A stretch of 64,000 bases of DNA from Psococerastis gibbosa (GCA_963971405.1 OZ020491.1:24980855-25044854); one strand, 5' to 3'; shown: positions 40,698 to 52,520, counted from the first letter of the stretch. A program made the numbers and translations. Notes: generated by a model from the sequence alone, not told the origin.

Positions 40698-40780
40698 TAT
40701 TGTAACAGTTTCAATAAAGCTGAGATGAAGCATGCAGACAACTGAGCGAATCCCTAAATTTCCGTTCTATATTATATTCC
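40698..40780 (-). promoter_or_regulatory. Core promoter of the six-cysteine gene
   Basis: On the minus strand TATAATATAG lies at 40776-40767, and an arthropod-type initiator TCAGTT at 40745-40740 (A at 40743). This places TATA at about -33 to -26. The 5' UTR would be 46 bases, ending ACAATA before ATG. Confidence 0.65.
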
Positions 40781-40870
40781 GTTGGTCAAAGGGTAAGGGC
40801 AAATTGATAATGAGGTTAGATATTATAATTCTCTATTATTATCATAATTAAATTACGGCTTCGATATAGG

Positions 40871-41853
40871 CTGCTTAGTTCTTCTTCTTCGAGTTTTTCT
40901 GCCTTGAGGGAGTTTGGCCTGCTCGACAACAAACCTCCAGAATTCTTCTCGGTTTTACACCCTTTCTATGTAGTGTAGTGCTTTGAGATATTGACTGCTT
41001 AGTTCTTCTTCTTCGAGTTTTTCTGCCTTGAGGGAGTTTGGCCTGCTCGACAACAAACCTCCAGAATTCTTCTCGGTTTTACACCCTTTCTATGTAGTGT
41101 AGTGCTTTGAGATATTGACTGCTTAGTTCTTCTTCTTCGAGTTTTTCTGCCTTGAGGGAGTTTGGCCTGCTCGACAACAAACCTCCAGAATTCTTCTCGG
41201 TTTTACACCCTTTCTATGTAGTGTAGTGCTTTGAGATATTGACTGCTTAGTTCTTCTTCTTCGAGTTTTTCTGCCTTGAGGGAGTTTGGCCTGCTCGACA
41301 ACAAACCTCCAGAATTCTTCTCGGTTTTACACCCTTTCTATGTAGTGTAGTGCTTTCAGATATAGACGGCTTAGTTCTTCTTCTTCGAGTTTTTCTGCCT
41401 TGAGGGGGTTTGGCCTGCTCGACAACAAACCTCCAGAATTCTTCTCGGTTTTACACCCTTTCTATGTAGTGTAGTGCTTTGAGATATTGACTGCTTAGTT
41501 CTTCTTCGAGTTTTTCTGCCTTGAGGGAGTTTGGCCTGCTCGACAACAAACCTCCAGAATTCTTCTCGGTTTTACACCCTTTCTATGTAGTGTAGTGCTT
41601 TGAGATATTGACTGCTTAGTTCTTCTTCTTCGAGTTTTTCTGCCTTGAGGGAGTTTGGCCTGCTCGACAACAAACCTCCAGAATTCTTCTCGGTTTTACA
41701 CCCTTTCTATGTAGTGTAGTGCCTTGAGATATTGACTGCTTAGTTCTTCTTCTTCGAGTTTTTCTGCCTTGAGGGAGTTTGGCCTGCTCGACAACAAACC
41801 TCCAGAATTCTTCTCGGTTTTACACCCTTCCTATGTAGTGTAGTGCTTTGAGG
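40871..41853 (-). repeat. Tandem array, eight 124-bp units, derived from a LINE 3' end
   Basis: Units start at 40871, 40995, 41119, 41243, 41367, 41491, 41612 and 41736 and are nearly identical; one lacks a TTC. On the minus strand each encodes NREEFWRFVVEQAKLPQG, the end of a LINE polyprotein, plus its 3' flank. A related single LINE end is at 30550-30645. Confidence 0.93.
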
Positions 41854-42279
41854 GCGCTGGGGGTAGGTTTGCATCCTATATACTTCTTTGGGCGCGGCGT
41901 TGTATAAGTATGAGTATTTATAAATTGAAAAATATATTATATAATCTCTGAATACGCGAAGGGCCACACTAAGTACACCCTAGCTGTGAATCAGACGCTG
42001 CCCTCCACTTACTTACTTTGTCGTGTCCAAACCAAACGTTAAGTACAATGAAAAAGGGTCATGTACAAAAATTAAAGGGTAACCTATTTAAAAAAAAATG
42101 TGTCAGCTCCGACGCACGACTGGAGTTTACTCCTCAAGTACGATTGTCTAAACAGGCACAGAAAAGCTTACTAGACTAAGAAAAAGATCGATATACTATA
42201 TCAAAGCGTAAATAAGCAAATCAATGAAACAACATTAATAGTTTATATATTTTTATTTTATTTAGACCTACATTTATTA
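41854..42279. other. Gene-free interval
   Basis: No feature recognised. Confidence 0.35.
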
Positions 42280-43045
42280 TGACTATTCAGAAGCAAACTA
42301 TATAGGGGGCAAGTGACCTATTGGGTTTTGTTGACATTAATAACGACTACAATATTTGTGAATTTAAAGAAAATAATTTGAGCCGTTTTTGTGAAATGGT
42401 TTTTTTTCAGCCGTTATTTTGGATTTTTTTTTTAGGGTAAAACCCCCCAAAATAAAATAAAAATGGTCCCAAGGTATGATTTTTGTAAACCTATATCCCA
42501 AATTCCATCAAAATCCACCTAGTAGTTTGCCCGCAATGAGGTTCTGTAGGGACAGTTTTGGTCACTAGGTTCGCTGACGACAAACCGATATCCATATTAT
42601 TCAAAATGGCCGCCGCTTGCATGTGAAAACTAAGCTCTTAGCATCTAATTAATTCTTTTTATATTTTTTATAATATTTTTACTATGCCTGGACCTTATTT
42701 CGCTGCATATAATTTAATATATATTCTCCATGATTTATAGAAAAATATCACTTCATTATTTTTTATTTTGTCCTTACTGGTTACTCCACCAAGTGAGGCA
42801 AATATATTGAAAAATATATAATATAATATATAATATAAAATATATATGTAGTATGTTACAAAGAGGTTATATAATTTTAAAATATTATTGAGGCTTATGG
42901 AAAAATCATCGCTTTGATATCATTGCAACTGGTGCTGCCATCTACAAAATGACGTCACAAATGAACCTCATTGACTTTTTTGGGTTCCTGGGATCTCAAA
43001 ACGTGTAACTCCACTGAAATCGAAAATTTCGACCATCCGATAAAT
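42280..43045 (+). repeat. R1 repeat interrupted by a short-TIR MITE
   Basis: R1 sequence (GGGGGCAAGTGACC..., TTGAGCCGTTTTTG, GTAGTTTGCCCGC) is broken at 42537-42971 by an element with ends CAATGAGGTTC/GAACCTCATTG, then resumes at ACTTTTTTGGGTTCCTGGGA. Confidence 0.75.
42537..42971. mobile_element. MITE with 11-bp ends CAATGAGGTTC
   Basis: A second copy is at 49768-50115 and shares GGGACAGTTTTGGTCACTAG and CAACTGGTGCTGCCATCTAC. The class is not clear, and no obvious target duplication was found. Confidence 0.7.
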
Positions 43046-44779
43046 AGGAAAGAAACAAGAAAAATCACTGCTTACAATAAGGTAGAGAGATCTAACTTCT
43101 GCTGACATATCAACGAGCCAGTAAATTTGTTGCTGAAATATATATTATAATATTATATTATTTATTATACACATTATATTAATATATTATATAATTATAA
43201 TATACATACATATATACTCGGACAGTTGAAAAACAATGCTCAAGCATGCCTTTTTTAAGCGTGCTTTAAAAGATCCCAAATGGGATCGTAATTATTTATT
43301 TACACCCGCAGCCGCACGCCAATTCTTTTGGCAGCCAAAAAAATCGGCTTTCATTGTTTAACTTCATTGTTAATGCAGCAGCTGAGGGTTGAAACCACCC
43401 CTTTGCTGGCGCCATTTGCATTTAGTGAATTCCTTTTAAATGATACTGGGTTCGAGCGATACTTCACACAGCTTGATAAAAAATTCTGTGTATGTAACGC
43501 AGCGCGTGGTTTCACCCCAATGCTCTCAGTTCTGGGGAAGCAGCGGGGGTTCCCCCCTTGGGAGGCGGGGGCTTAAAGCACCCTCGCGCCTGCGCATTGC
43601 CATGCTCATCCATCTCTTGCATTACTAATTACTTTTTCGTGCTAGGGGGGAGACTTATGCCGTTGTTGCATCGGCTTTGAAGCAGTCACCCTCCTCTTCG
43701 TAGCGGTGGCTGTTCGCTCGGTAATTTAAATGGATTCTATCTTCCTCCTTCGTGTCTGTCTGCTGGAAATTAAAACATGCGGGCTGTGAAACGCCTATCA
43801 GTGCGGAAATAATGGGACGCTAGCGCGGGTCATTCGGGAGGAGGGGGAGCGCTCATTCCTGCCAAAGTCTCATACACGCTGCCATCCTAGCATTCCTAGT
43901 AAATCACTCCTTACTTGACAAGTACTGGCTTGGCTTGGCCTGGTGCTCCCGTCTTCCAGCCTTTACTCTTCTCCACTCGGACCTGCAGGTGCCCATGTCA
44001 CAGAATCTATCACAAGTGCATCATCTATAGTATCTGGTCAATGAAGCAAGCGTTTCACACTGGACGTCTTGCCATTGGAGGCCTTCCTAACTGGTTGAGC
44101 CGTTCTTTCGTCAGCCATTCTTTCTACGTGTGACGAGCCCGAACCATTGAAGACGTCAAGCTTGGAGTTCTGGTTCTTCGTTTGGTCGGATTGAGTATCT
44201 TCCATGATCCGATTCCTTAGATGTCTCCAAAATTCCGGCGCAACAGTTTGTTTTCAAGTGGTGTCTGAGCAGCACCCTCCCTATCCGTAATTGTCCATGT
44301 AATTGCCCGTACGCAGTTTCGGCCTTTGGGGCTTAATTAAGCGGCGCCTTATCGTTTTGTCATTAAGCTGGTACAGTCTGGGTAACAGCCGCAAGGTTCT
44401 AGTTTTCTCCCTCATTGGTCTGTTCTTTTTGTTTCTTGTGTCTTCCTTGGCAGTTCTTGCTGTCTTGATCCAATCCAAATATTTACCGATGTGTCGAAGC
44501 AGGTGGCCATCGTCCCTACTCTTGATGTGGTCATGCCATGCTAGCTAGGTACTTGTCTGACGTTTTCTGCTTTGCATTTTCAATCGTATTTTCTTCTTAT
44601 ATCCACTGGTTGATTTTGATGGGTACATACAGTGTAATTTTTCTTATTTTGAGTGGCTAGCATCCACAAGGCCTCACATACTTGCCTATGACTATGCGCC
44701 TCTTTAGCGCTTTATTCAGCAACCGGCATACTTCTATCTTCTACCTTCATCTTCTATACTTCTACTTGTATGGACGTTG
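43046..44779. other. Interval without a recognised gene
   Basis: 43230-44560 is relatively GC-rich and less repetitive, with short open frames on both strands but no recognisable domain. It may be degraded LINE or host non-coding sequence. Confidence 0.35.
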
Positions 44780-45165
44780 ACACTATCTGTAGAGAATAGA
44801 ATCAGTGCATTTGAAATGTGGATACACAGGCAAATGCTGCGCATATCCTGGAGAGATCGTGTCCCTAATGCTGAGGTCCTGAGGCGAATGGATACAAAAA
44901 CCGAGCTGCTGCTGACGGTTAAGAAACGGAAACTAGTGTACATCGGTGATATATGAGGAACGAATCGCCTTCTGCATGTAATAATCCAAGGGAAGGGACG
45001 AGGGCTCCCGGCAGAAGAGGAACATCCTGGATGAAAAACGTGAGACACTGGTTTGGAAAGAGCAAGACTTCCCTGTTCAGAGCAGCAGTCTCCAATAGTC
45101 CAAGTGCAAATTGGAAAACTTCGATAGAAGAGGCATACTGAATCTTCGTAGAAAAAATAACTGCA
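44780..45165 (+). mobile_element. LINE C-terminal fragment
   Basis: AFEMWIHRQMLRISWRDRVP, EVLRRMDTKTELLLTVKKRK and, after breaks, LLHVIIQGKG, the usual end of an RTE-like polyprotein. Several stops and at least one frame change. The same family occurs on the minus strand at 48480-48839 and as another lineage at 59430-59800. Confidence 0.82.
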
Positions 45166-45219
45166 GCCATAATTTACTGACCATAAACTGTTCAAATGTA
45201 ATTTGTTAAATTTAACAAA

Positions 45220-46072
45220 AGAACCGGTCCGAGTTTACTCGAACATGCTTTCCCATTTATCAATTAATGGATAGAGAAAATGAGTAATTTCATTGTAAAT
45301 CATTTTCCTGCGGTCAAATTTAGGATACTACGGGGGGGGGGGGGGGGGGGGGAGGGAGTTGTCCACCTGACGTCACTGGAGGTGAGGTAAATTCTAGGTA
45401 GGGCAGACCACCACATTACCGCCCAGCAATAATGGCAGGGCACGCAATGCATTTGAGCGGGTTTTTCTATCATTTTTTCAAAAAACAATTTTTTGCACAA
45501 AACCATATAGTTTCTTGGGAAAGCAACCTGTCCGGTTTCGTTACTAAATTTAACACCTAAAACATGCCTGAAGGTAGAAATCATAGATAGAAGGGTTTCG
45601 CAGAAAAATTATTTTTTAGTCATTTTTTATTCAAATTTAGTTATTTTTATTTTTTTACCCCCAGAGGCAAACTATCAAGGGGCAAGCGACCCCCCACATT
45701 TTGTCAACATTAATAATGACTGCATTATATGTGAATTGAAAAGAAATCGTTGGAGCCGTTTTTGAGAAATAATTTTTTTAAACTTTTTCTTGGAGCTTTT
45801 TTAGAATAACCCCCCCCCCCCCCCAAGTTGAGTTACCCCAAAATAAAAAAATTGTCCCGAGGTATGATTTTTGTGAATCTACATGCAAAATTTCATCAAA
45901 ATCCACCGAGCAGTAAGCCCGGAAATCGATGAACAGGCAGACAGACATTTCGTAAAAACCACTTTTTTGGGTTCCTGGGACCCTAAAATGTGTAAATCCG
46001 TTGAAATCACCGAATCGAAAATTTGGACCATCACAAAGCTTTCCTTATACTACGTATAAATTGGAAAGCAAA
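45220..46072 (+). repeat. R1 interspersed repeat
   Basis: Starts AGAACCGGTCCGAGTTTACT, ends ACTACGTATAAATTGGAAAG, with a G run at about 45331-45350. Confidence 0.8.
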
Positions 46073-46732
46073 AACCATTATCGCGTATAATCTTACTGTA
46101 TAAGTGTAGAATGTTTCCCAATATGGTAGTTCTCAATACTGTACGTATAGTACCGTACTAGCTTTGTTTGAAATACACGGTAATGTTCGTCTTGTAATAC
46201 CAAGCAACGAGGAGGGGGTTGGATGGGGATTTTGAGGGAGGATTGGGGGGGGGGGGTGCAACGCCCTGAGCTCCCCGCGGTCCCCCAGGCCCTTGCATGC
46301 TCCAAATGCATTGGCATTGATCTTCTCCGGGGCCAAATATCAAATATTCAAATGTATTGAGCTTATTAGTGCCCCCCGCTGACTCTGAAATTAATAAATA
46401 TGGTTTGTTTTGTTTACACCAGCTGATTGGCAGCTTCGGTGTTTACAGAACCAGGTTTGATGGTTTTGTGTCTTTTCCTAAATCGTCCAATTATGGCCTT
46501 TAATAATGATGCCATGCCCCTTTGTTTTACTCGCTTTACTTATTTATTTTTCAAAGGCTTTTAGTGACAGCTAGTGCCAGGGCTTATGACTTTTTGTTGT
46601 CAGCTAATCATAACTCTTGCCCCCCCCCCCTGTATCCTCTAATAGCAGATAGACCGGTCTCTGTGAGCAGGCTAACAACCTGACAACGTTTCCTCCCATA
46701 CTTAGCTTATGGTTAGGCGCCGTCTATTGTAT
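46073..46732. other. Gene-free interval
   Basis: G/C tracts near 46240 and 46620. No gene recognised. Confidence 0.35.
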
Positions 46733-46734
46733 TA

Positions 46735-47218
46735 AATGTCATTGCTATCTCTCGTTCCATGTTGTTTTTTTGCCAAATTTGGACAGATTCCCCATTATGA
46801 AGTGGATGAAAATAATAATATTAAGGAAAAAATCGTCCTCATTTCTTTAAGCTTGCTGTTGTATGTCTCTCGTTCCATGTTGTGTTTTTTGCCAAATTTG
46901 GACAGATTCCCCTTAATGAAGTGGATGAAAATAATAATATTAAGGAAAAAATCGTCCTCATTTCTTTAAGCTTGCTGTTGTATGTCTCTCGTTCCATGTT
47001 GTTTTTTTTGCCAAATTTGGACAGATTCCCCTTAATGAAGTGGATGAAAATAATAATATTAAGGAAAAAATCGTCCTCATTTCTTTAAGCTTGCTGTTGT
47101 ATGTCTCTCGTTCCATGTTGTTTTTTTGCCAAATTTGGACAGATTCCCCTTAATGAAGTGGATGAAAATAATAATAAAAACAAAATCGTCCTTATTTCTT
47201 TAAGCTTGCTGTTGTATA
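46735..47218 (+). repeat. Tandem array, four 118-119-bp units
   Basis: The unit contains TCTCTCGTTCCATGTTGT, GCCAAATTTGGACAGATTCC and ATGAAAATAATAATATTAAG, with starts near 46748, 46866, 46985 and 47104. The apparent frames here are repeats of one another and not a gene. Confidence 0.92.
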
Positions 47219-47569
47219 TTTTATTGTTTGCACTGCAGTTGCATGAGAAAAACATTGGTACGACTTTAGCCAACAGCTCTGAGCTACCACTTCGGACGGT
47301 CGTAATGTTGTTAATTATGCATATGAAGGAAAAATCAGGATTATATTTCCGCGTGTGTATTTGTTAATTGAAAACAGTGCAACACTTCGTTTTAAAGAGT
47401 CGGAAAGCACTGAAGCTCTCAGCGCCTCAACAGCCAGCTGAGTCAGATTTTGGACCTGCGCATTGCGTAACTGGGTCACTGGAGCAAATTTACCCCTCGG
47501 GATGCGTTTGAGCAGACGATGAAGTTTCCAAAATGTAGGGTCCGAAATGCGATGGTTCGCTTCTAGCCC
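47219..47569. other. Interval with a short minus-strand open frame
   Basis: Minus-strand frame over 47370-47550 reads DPTFWKLHRLLKRIPRGKF and later LTQLAVEALRASVLSDSLKR, protein-like but unrecognised. It is fused at one end to SINE sequence, so I do not call it a gene. Confidence 0.35.
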
Positions 47570-47645
47570 AGTCACGACAGGTAGAGCAGTGGTACGGGCT
47601 CTGATTTTCACCCGGAAGGTAGTTGGTTCGAGTTCCATATACTTG
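47570..47645 (+). mobile_element. tRNA-like SINE head, family C-related
   Basis: GGTAGAGCAGTGGTACGGGC (A box) and GTAGTTGGTTCGAGTTCC (B box), inserted next to the R1 terminus at 47655. Confidence 0.6.
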
Positions 47646-47649
47646 GTAC

Positions 47650-48141
47650 ATTTTTGCTTTCCAATTTATACGTAGTGTAAGGAAAGCTTTGTGATGGTCC
47701 AAATTTTCGATTCCGTGATTTCAACGGAATTACCCGTTTTGAGGTCCCAGGAACCCCCAAAAAAAAGGTTTTTACGAAATGTTTGTCTGTCTGTTCATCG
47801 ATTTCCGGGCAAACTGCTCGGTCGATTATGATAAAAATCGGCATGTAGGTTCACAAAAATCATACCTCGGGATCATTTATTTTGAGCTAACTCAATTCGG
47901 GGGAGTTTTATTCTCAAAAAACGTCTAAAAAAATTATTTCTCAAAAACGGCTCCAACGATTTCTTTTAGATTCACATATATTGTAGTTGTCATTAATGTT
48001 GACAAAATGCAGGGGGTCGCTTGCCCCTTGATAGTTTCCTTCTGGGGGTGAAAAAATAAAAATAACTAAATTTGAATAAAAAATGACTAAAAAATAATTT
48101 TTCTGCGAAAGCATGTTCGAGTAAACTCGGACCGGTTCTTT
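47650..48141 (-). repeat. R1 interspersed repeat, reverse orientation
   Basis: Runs from CTTTCCAATTTATACGTAGT to GAGTAAACTCGGACCGGTTC and lacks part of the middle. Confidence 0.8.
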
Positions 48142-48479
48142 ATTTATTAATATGGCGCTGGCGGATGGTTACGAAATGTGACTATCAATTGGGAGCTGAA
48201 AATAGAATAAAGAAAGATTGGTGAGAGTCAGACAGCCAATCGTAACCAAAATAAAACTAAGATCACATTTTTTAATATTATACATTCTTCACGTATACAA
48301 TAATTATATAGTTCCAATAGTGGGCTGTAGTGGTTTCCTTCACCCAATTATATATAGAAATTCTATATTCCATCGTTGAGCTAACCAGAAACTCAATTCA
48401 CCTTCCCTAGGTGTAACCATCTCACCTCACTAATTTTATTTTTTGCCGTCCCTTTTTCGAAAGGTTGAATTGTTGAATA

Positions 48480-48839
48480 CACCTTCTTTAAATGCCTCTT
48501 CTATCGAACATTGGCGATCATCATGGCAGTTTGGACCTTGGAGATTGCTGCTCTGAAAAGGCAAGTCGTGCTTTTAGCAAACGACTACCTCTGATTTTTC
48601 AACCTGAATCTTCTTCTTCTGCCGGGAGCCCTCAGTCATTTTATCTTCCATTGGATGATTACCTGCAGAAGGCGATACTTTTCGTTCCTCCTCACATGGC
48701 CGTAGTGTGTTAATTTCCGTTTCTTAACCGTCAGGAGCAACCCGGCTTCTGTATTCATTCGCCTCAGGACACAATCTCTCAAGGATGCGCAGCATTCGCC
48801 TTTATGCCCACATTTCAAAAGACTAATGTGAATAATCAA
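48480..48839 (-). mobile_element. LINE C-terminal fragment
   Basis: LRDCVLRRMNTEAGLLLTVK and KRKLTHYGHVRRNEKYRLLQ, paralogous to 44780-45165. Degraded beyond this. Confidence 0.78.
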
Positions 48840-49255
48840 TTTAATTCAGTTCCTGATTACGAGTGTCAAGATGAAGTAAAATCTGTCACAAATTGTGATT
48901 TTTGAAAATTTGCCCCTGAAATGACGTATTTTATGTATTTTTTTTAATTTTCTAGCTCGGGACATTTACACTACAAAAATGTGTGTCAGTCGGTGACTCC
49001 TATACCCTGCACCCTGCTGAGGAAGGGTGCATGCGTCCTTGAATACCCTTTGTGTTTGGATTTCCGATGCAAAAGGGTTGAACGTCTCTTATTGTCACCC
49101 TCTTTTTTGCTCAAATATTTCACGTGTTTGAAATTAAAATTGATAGATGGCGCCATTGTAGCTGTATAGTCCTTAAAGGACCTTGACCTAGGCAACAACT
49201 GCCGATGCCGACTTCTTTTTCCAGTTTGAGGACACCCCAAAGACAATAGCTCAGC
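48840..49255. other. Gene-free interval
   Basis: Nothing recognised. Confidence 0.35.
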
Positions 49256-49405
49256 CGGTTTCGATGGTAAGCTGGTAGCGGGCTTGCACTTGTGCGATCG
49301 GAGACGTGTCGTAACTCAGCACAAGTATTAGTTTACTCATTGAGGCGACTGAAGAGGTCAATGGGATGCATTCATTAAATTGTTTGCATGCGATTTAACC
49401 TTTAT
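49256..49405 (+). mobile_element. tRNA-headed SINE, family B
   Basis: CGATGGTAAGCTGGTAGCGG...CACTTGTGCGATCGGAGACG...AATTGTTTGCATGCGAT. Confidence 0.72.
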
Positions 49406-49767
49406 AAAAATAAATATGATAAATAAGTGTCAGGCAGCAATTTGTAAGATTTCTTTCATTTTTTTCAAATTTAAAACCTGGACTCCTGCGTCTAAAATTC
49501 AGGGCTTGTTGAATGTGAGCAAAGTTAATGTAAATATTTATACGGGGCTGGCCTAAGGGTGTGCTTGTAAGGGGAGAGAAAGGCTTAATTCCGTTGGGGG
49601 GGGGGGGGGGGTCCGGGGATTTCTCCCAGAGCGGTCGTGTCGGTTTTATTTACATTTCGCCCGGCCCAATATCTTTCTCTGGGGTTCTATAACGGTTGGT
49701 TTGTGATCACAACATTCAAATGCTTATCGGTTTTCTTTTGTTTAAAAGGTTTTGTTGTAATGAAATT

Positions 49768-50115
49768 TCCAATGAGGTTCTATAGGGACAGTTTTGGTCA
49801 CTAGGTTCGCTGACGACAAACCGATATCCATATTATTCAAAATGGCCGCCGTTTGCATGCGAAAACTAAGCTATTAGTATCTAATTAATTCTTTTAATAT
49901 TTTTTATAATATTTTTACTATGCCTGGACCTTATTTCGCTGCATATAATTTAATATATATATTCTCCATGATTTATAGAAAAATATCACTTTAAAATAAT
50001 ACGTAATTAAAAATCATTTTAAAATAGTATTGAGGCTTATGGAAAAATCAACGCTTTGATATCATTGCAACTGGTGCTGCCATCTACAAAATGACGCCAC
50101 AAATGAACCCCATTG
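49768..50115. mobile_element. MITE with CAATGAGGTTC ends, second copy
   Basis: Shorter than 42537-42971, lacking an AT-rich central block; the right end reads GAACCCCATTG. Confidence 0.7.
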
Positions 50116-50963
50116 TATTGTATCAGTATTTTGAAGACCATGTAAAAATTCGGTGGTTTCCAGTGTGAACCTATTTGCCAAGAATAGGAAATGATTTAAA
50201 AAATAAAATTTTGTGCAGAACCTTTCTATGCTCTTTGCTGTGTTTTTCACCGTGTGAAAATGGGGTTCGTTCTTTTTCTTATACCTACGAACCTTGAATG
50301 AACACAATAAAAAAAGTCAACACGTGCATCAATAAGACGCATATTGCTATGAACCATTTAAGAAAAAAAAGTCCATCAGTCAAGAACATTAAAATGGACC
50401 CTTTTTTAATAGAATAGTCCCGTTCCTTGGGGTCAACGCTTAGACCGCCTAAGATTTACTATTACCCTGGCCTACAGCCGTAAAAATAATTAAATTGCAA
50501 AACGACACTTCTAAAAAACTGGTAAACATTTAATTTTATCATGCCATCATAATTTCAGCCATGTTTAATAAAGATATTCAATAAAAATATGCAGAATTAT
50601 TAAATATTTGGTATTAACTGCATTGATTTGAGAGCAGCTTAGCGCGATATGAAGGGACCCTTCTCTGCGGGGTTTGCCCCTCCCATAACTAATCGAATTT
50701 TAGGAAATAATATTAAAAATATGGCCGACGGCGTTCTGAAGAAAATTAACTCCTTCCATAAAGTCAGGGGTTAAAATTTCGTGGAAAAAATTGAAGACCC
50801 GTGTTTGTGGTCTGTTGTGAGAAAATATTTAAATTTCTCTGCTGTTTTCTCATTGCGTTGCGGTTGGTAGTAGTACATTTAGGCTATTTATAAGCAAGCC
50901 TTTACTATATGGCACTAAAGTGTTACTAAGGCGTTTTTTTTTTTTTTAAATATAATCCAGAGT
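50116..50963. other. Gene-free interval
   Basis: No gene or repeat recognised. Confidence 0.35.
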
Positions 50964-51167
50964 TGCAAGAGGAATGTTTTCTCCTAATTTTGATACATAG
51001 TATGTGGCCTTAACTAACACCAATTCGCCACATTTGATAACTCCTTCAACTTGAACTCCTGAGTGACCGTTATTTTTTGCATATCAAGTTCACTAACTAT
51101 AGCCGATCGGTATTGATGATTGCAACATATACTATGTATCAAAATTAGGAGAAAAAATTCTTCTTGC
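50964..51167. mobile_element. MITE with about 40-bp inverted ends
   Basis: GCAAGAGGAATGTTTTCTCC...CATAGTATGT is inverted as ACATATACTATGTATC...GAAAAAATTCTTCTTGC. Confidence 0.75.
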
Positions 51168-51263
51168 GATTCAGCATTTTCTCATTGTTCTATACGTTCG
51201 ATATTTCATGAGAAATTGAAGTTTGCACAGAAATGTAATATCGGCGACTCCGGTTTGCCCTTA

Positions 51264-52248
51264 ACCAAGTACAGATACGAGTCATTATAAGTCCAACTAA
51301 CTCTTTGTTAAATACAGTCATCACGTGAAGAACCAGTAGAATCCGTGCTGATGGGCTGGACTAAATGGACAAGCTGCTGACACGCAAGCTTACTACTGAC
51401 GCAATGAAACAAGCGAAAGAATGACTTAACAAGTTCAGATAAGAGTCATTATAAGTCTAAACTAAACTAACTCTTTGTTAAGGCGCCCATTCCATGGCAT
51501 TGACCGGCTAGGGCTATTTCCAAAACGGTGACGTGGTAGCAGACATTCAAGACTTAGGTGGCGTTTCCACCGACCTCGCATTGCAGAATGCAAATGACAT
51601 TGATGGAAATTAGAATTTTATTTTTTATAGAAATCTATTAAAATGTTTGTACTTAACAGATCCCATCACGCCATTTTTTAATTTTAGTTTGTTTGTTTGT
51701 GATTTTACTGTATGATCATTGATCAATTTTAACTATGGCATAGAGGAAAATAAACATTTCCGTCAATTCTGCAATGCGAGGTCGGTGGAAACGTCACCTA
51801 AGTCTTGAATGTCTGCTGCCACGTCATCGTTTTTGGAAATAGCCCTAGCCGGTCAATGGAATGGGCACCTAAATACAGTCATCACGTGAAGAACCTGTAG
51901 AATCCGTGCTGATGGGCTGGACTAAATGGACAAGCTGACACAAGCTTACTATTGACGCAATGAAACTAGCGAAAGCATGACTTAACAAGTTCAGATAAGA
52001 GTCATTATAGGTCCAACTAACTCTTTGTTAAATACTGTCATCACGTGAAGAACCAGTAGAATCCGTGCTGATGGGCTGGACTAAATGGACAAGCTGACAC
52101 AAGCATACTATTGACGCAATGAAACAAGCGAAAGCATGACTTAACAAGTTCAGATACGAGTCAATATAAGTTCAACTAACTCTTTGTTAAATACAGTTTT
52201 CACGTGAAGAACCAGTAGAATCCGGGCTGATGGGCTGGACTGAAGACC
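51264..52248 (+). repeat. Tandem satellite, about 158-bp unit, roughly 3.7 copies
   Basis: Units begin near 51264, 51428, 51985 and 52143 (AACAAGTTCAGATA...CTCTTTGTTAAATACAG...GTGAAGAACC...GACGCAATGAAAC). Unit 2 is split by the MITE at 51482-51869. Related sequence lies in the foldback at 34060-34460. Confidence 0.88.
51482..51869. mobile_element. Composite Harbinger-like MITE inserted in a satellite unit
   Basis: GGCGCCCATTCC...GGAATGGGCACC flanked by TAA (51479-51481, 51870-51872). Neighbouring satellite units show the empty site CTTTGTTAAATACAG with a single TAA, which fixes the duplication at 3 bp. Confidence 0.9.
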
Positions 52249-52445
52249 ATAAAGTCAAATGGGACAAAGCAAGGATCATTCTTATTTCTTATAGGGAGAC
52301 TGGTTTTAAGCAGAGGAAGCTAAAAGAAGCAACAGTCATGGTCCTGAATGCTGATCCCATAAGTCAGCCCCGCATGACATTAGACACGATATGATTGCTA
52401 TTGGCTAGGGAAAAAGTGAAGTTCAAGTAGAAGTTTCAAACTCCT

Positions 52446-52520
52446 GGCGAGGGCCTTGGTCGGGTGGTTGGAGAGCTTGCATTTCAATCGGGAGAACGGC
52501 GGTTTGAATTCTCAAGAGGA
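52446..52520 (+). mobile_element. tRNA-like sequence, probably a SINE head
   Basis: CCTTGGTCGGGTGGTTGGAG (A box) and CGGCGGTTTGAATTCTC (B box). The stems do not close, so it is not a functional tRNA. Confidence 0.5.

Noticed and set aside
40871-41853. Possible CRISPR-like or regulatory repeat array
   Set aside because: Units are contiguous with no spacers and are derived from a LINE coding end in an animal genome.
43328-43628. Overlapping 82- and 62-residue frames in a GC-rich region
   Set aside because: No domain, signal peptide or splice site could be matched, and two overlapping frames are equally plausible.
44303-44548. 81-residue hydrophobic plus-strand frame resembling a membrane protein
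   Set aside because: The region looks like degraded antisense repeat sequence and the hydrophobicity comes from T-rich stretches.
46735-47367. Series of similar 60-90-residue frames
   Set aside because: They are frames through a 118-bp tandem repeat and show no coding constraint.
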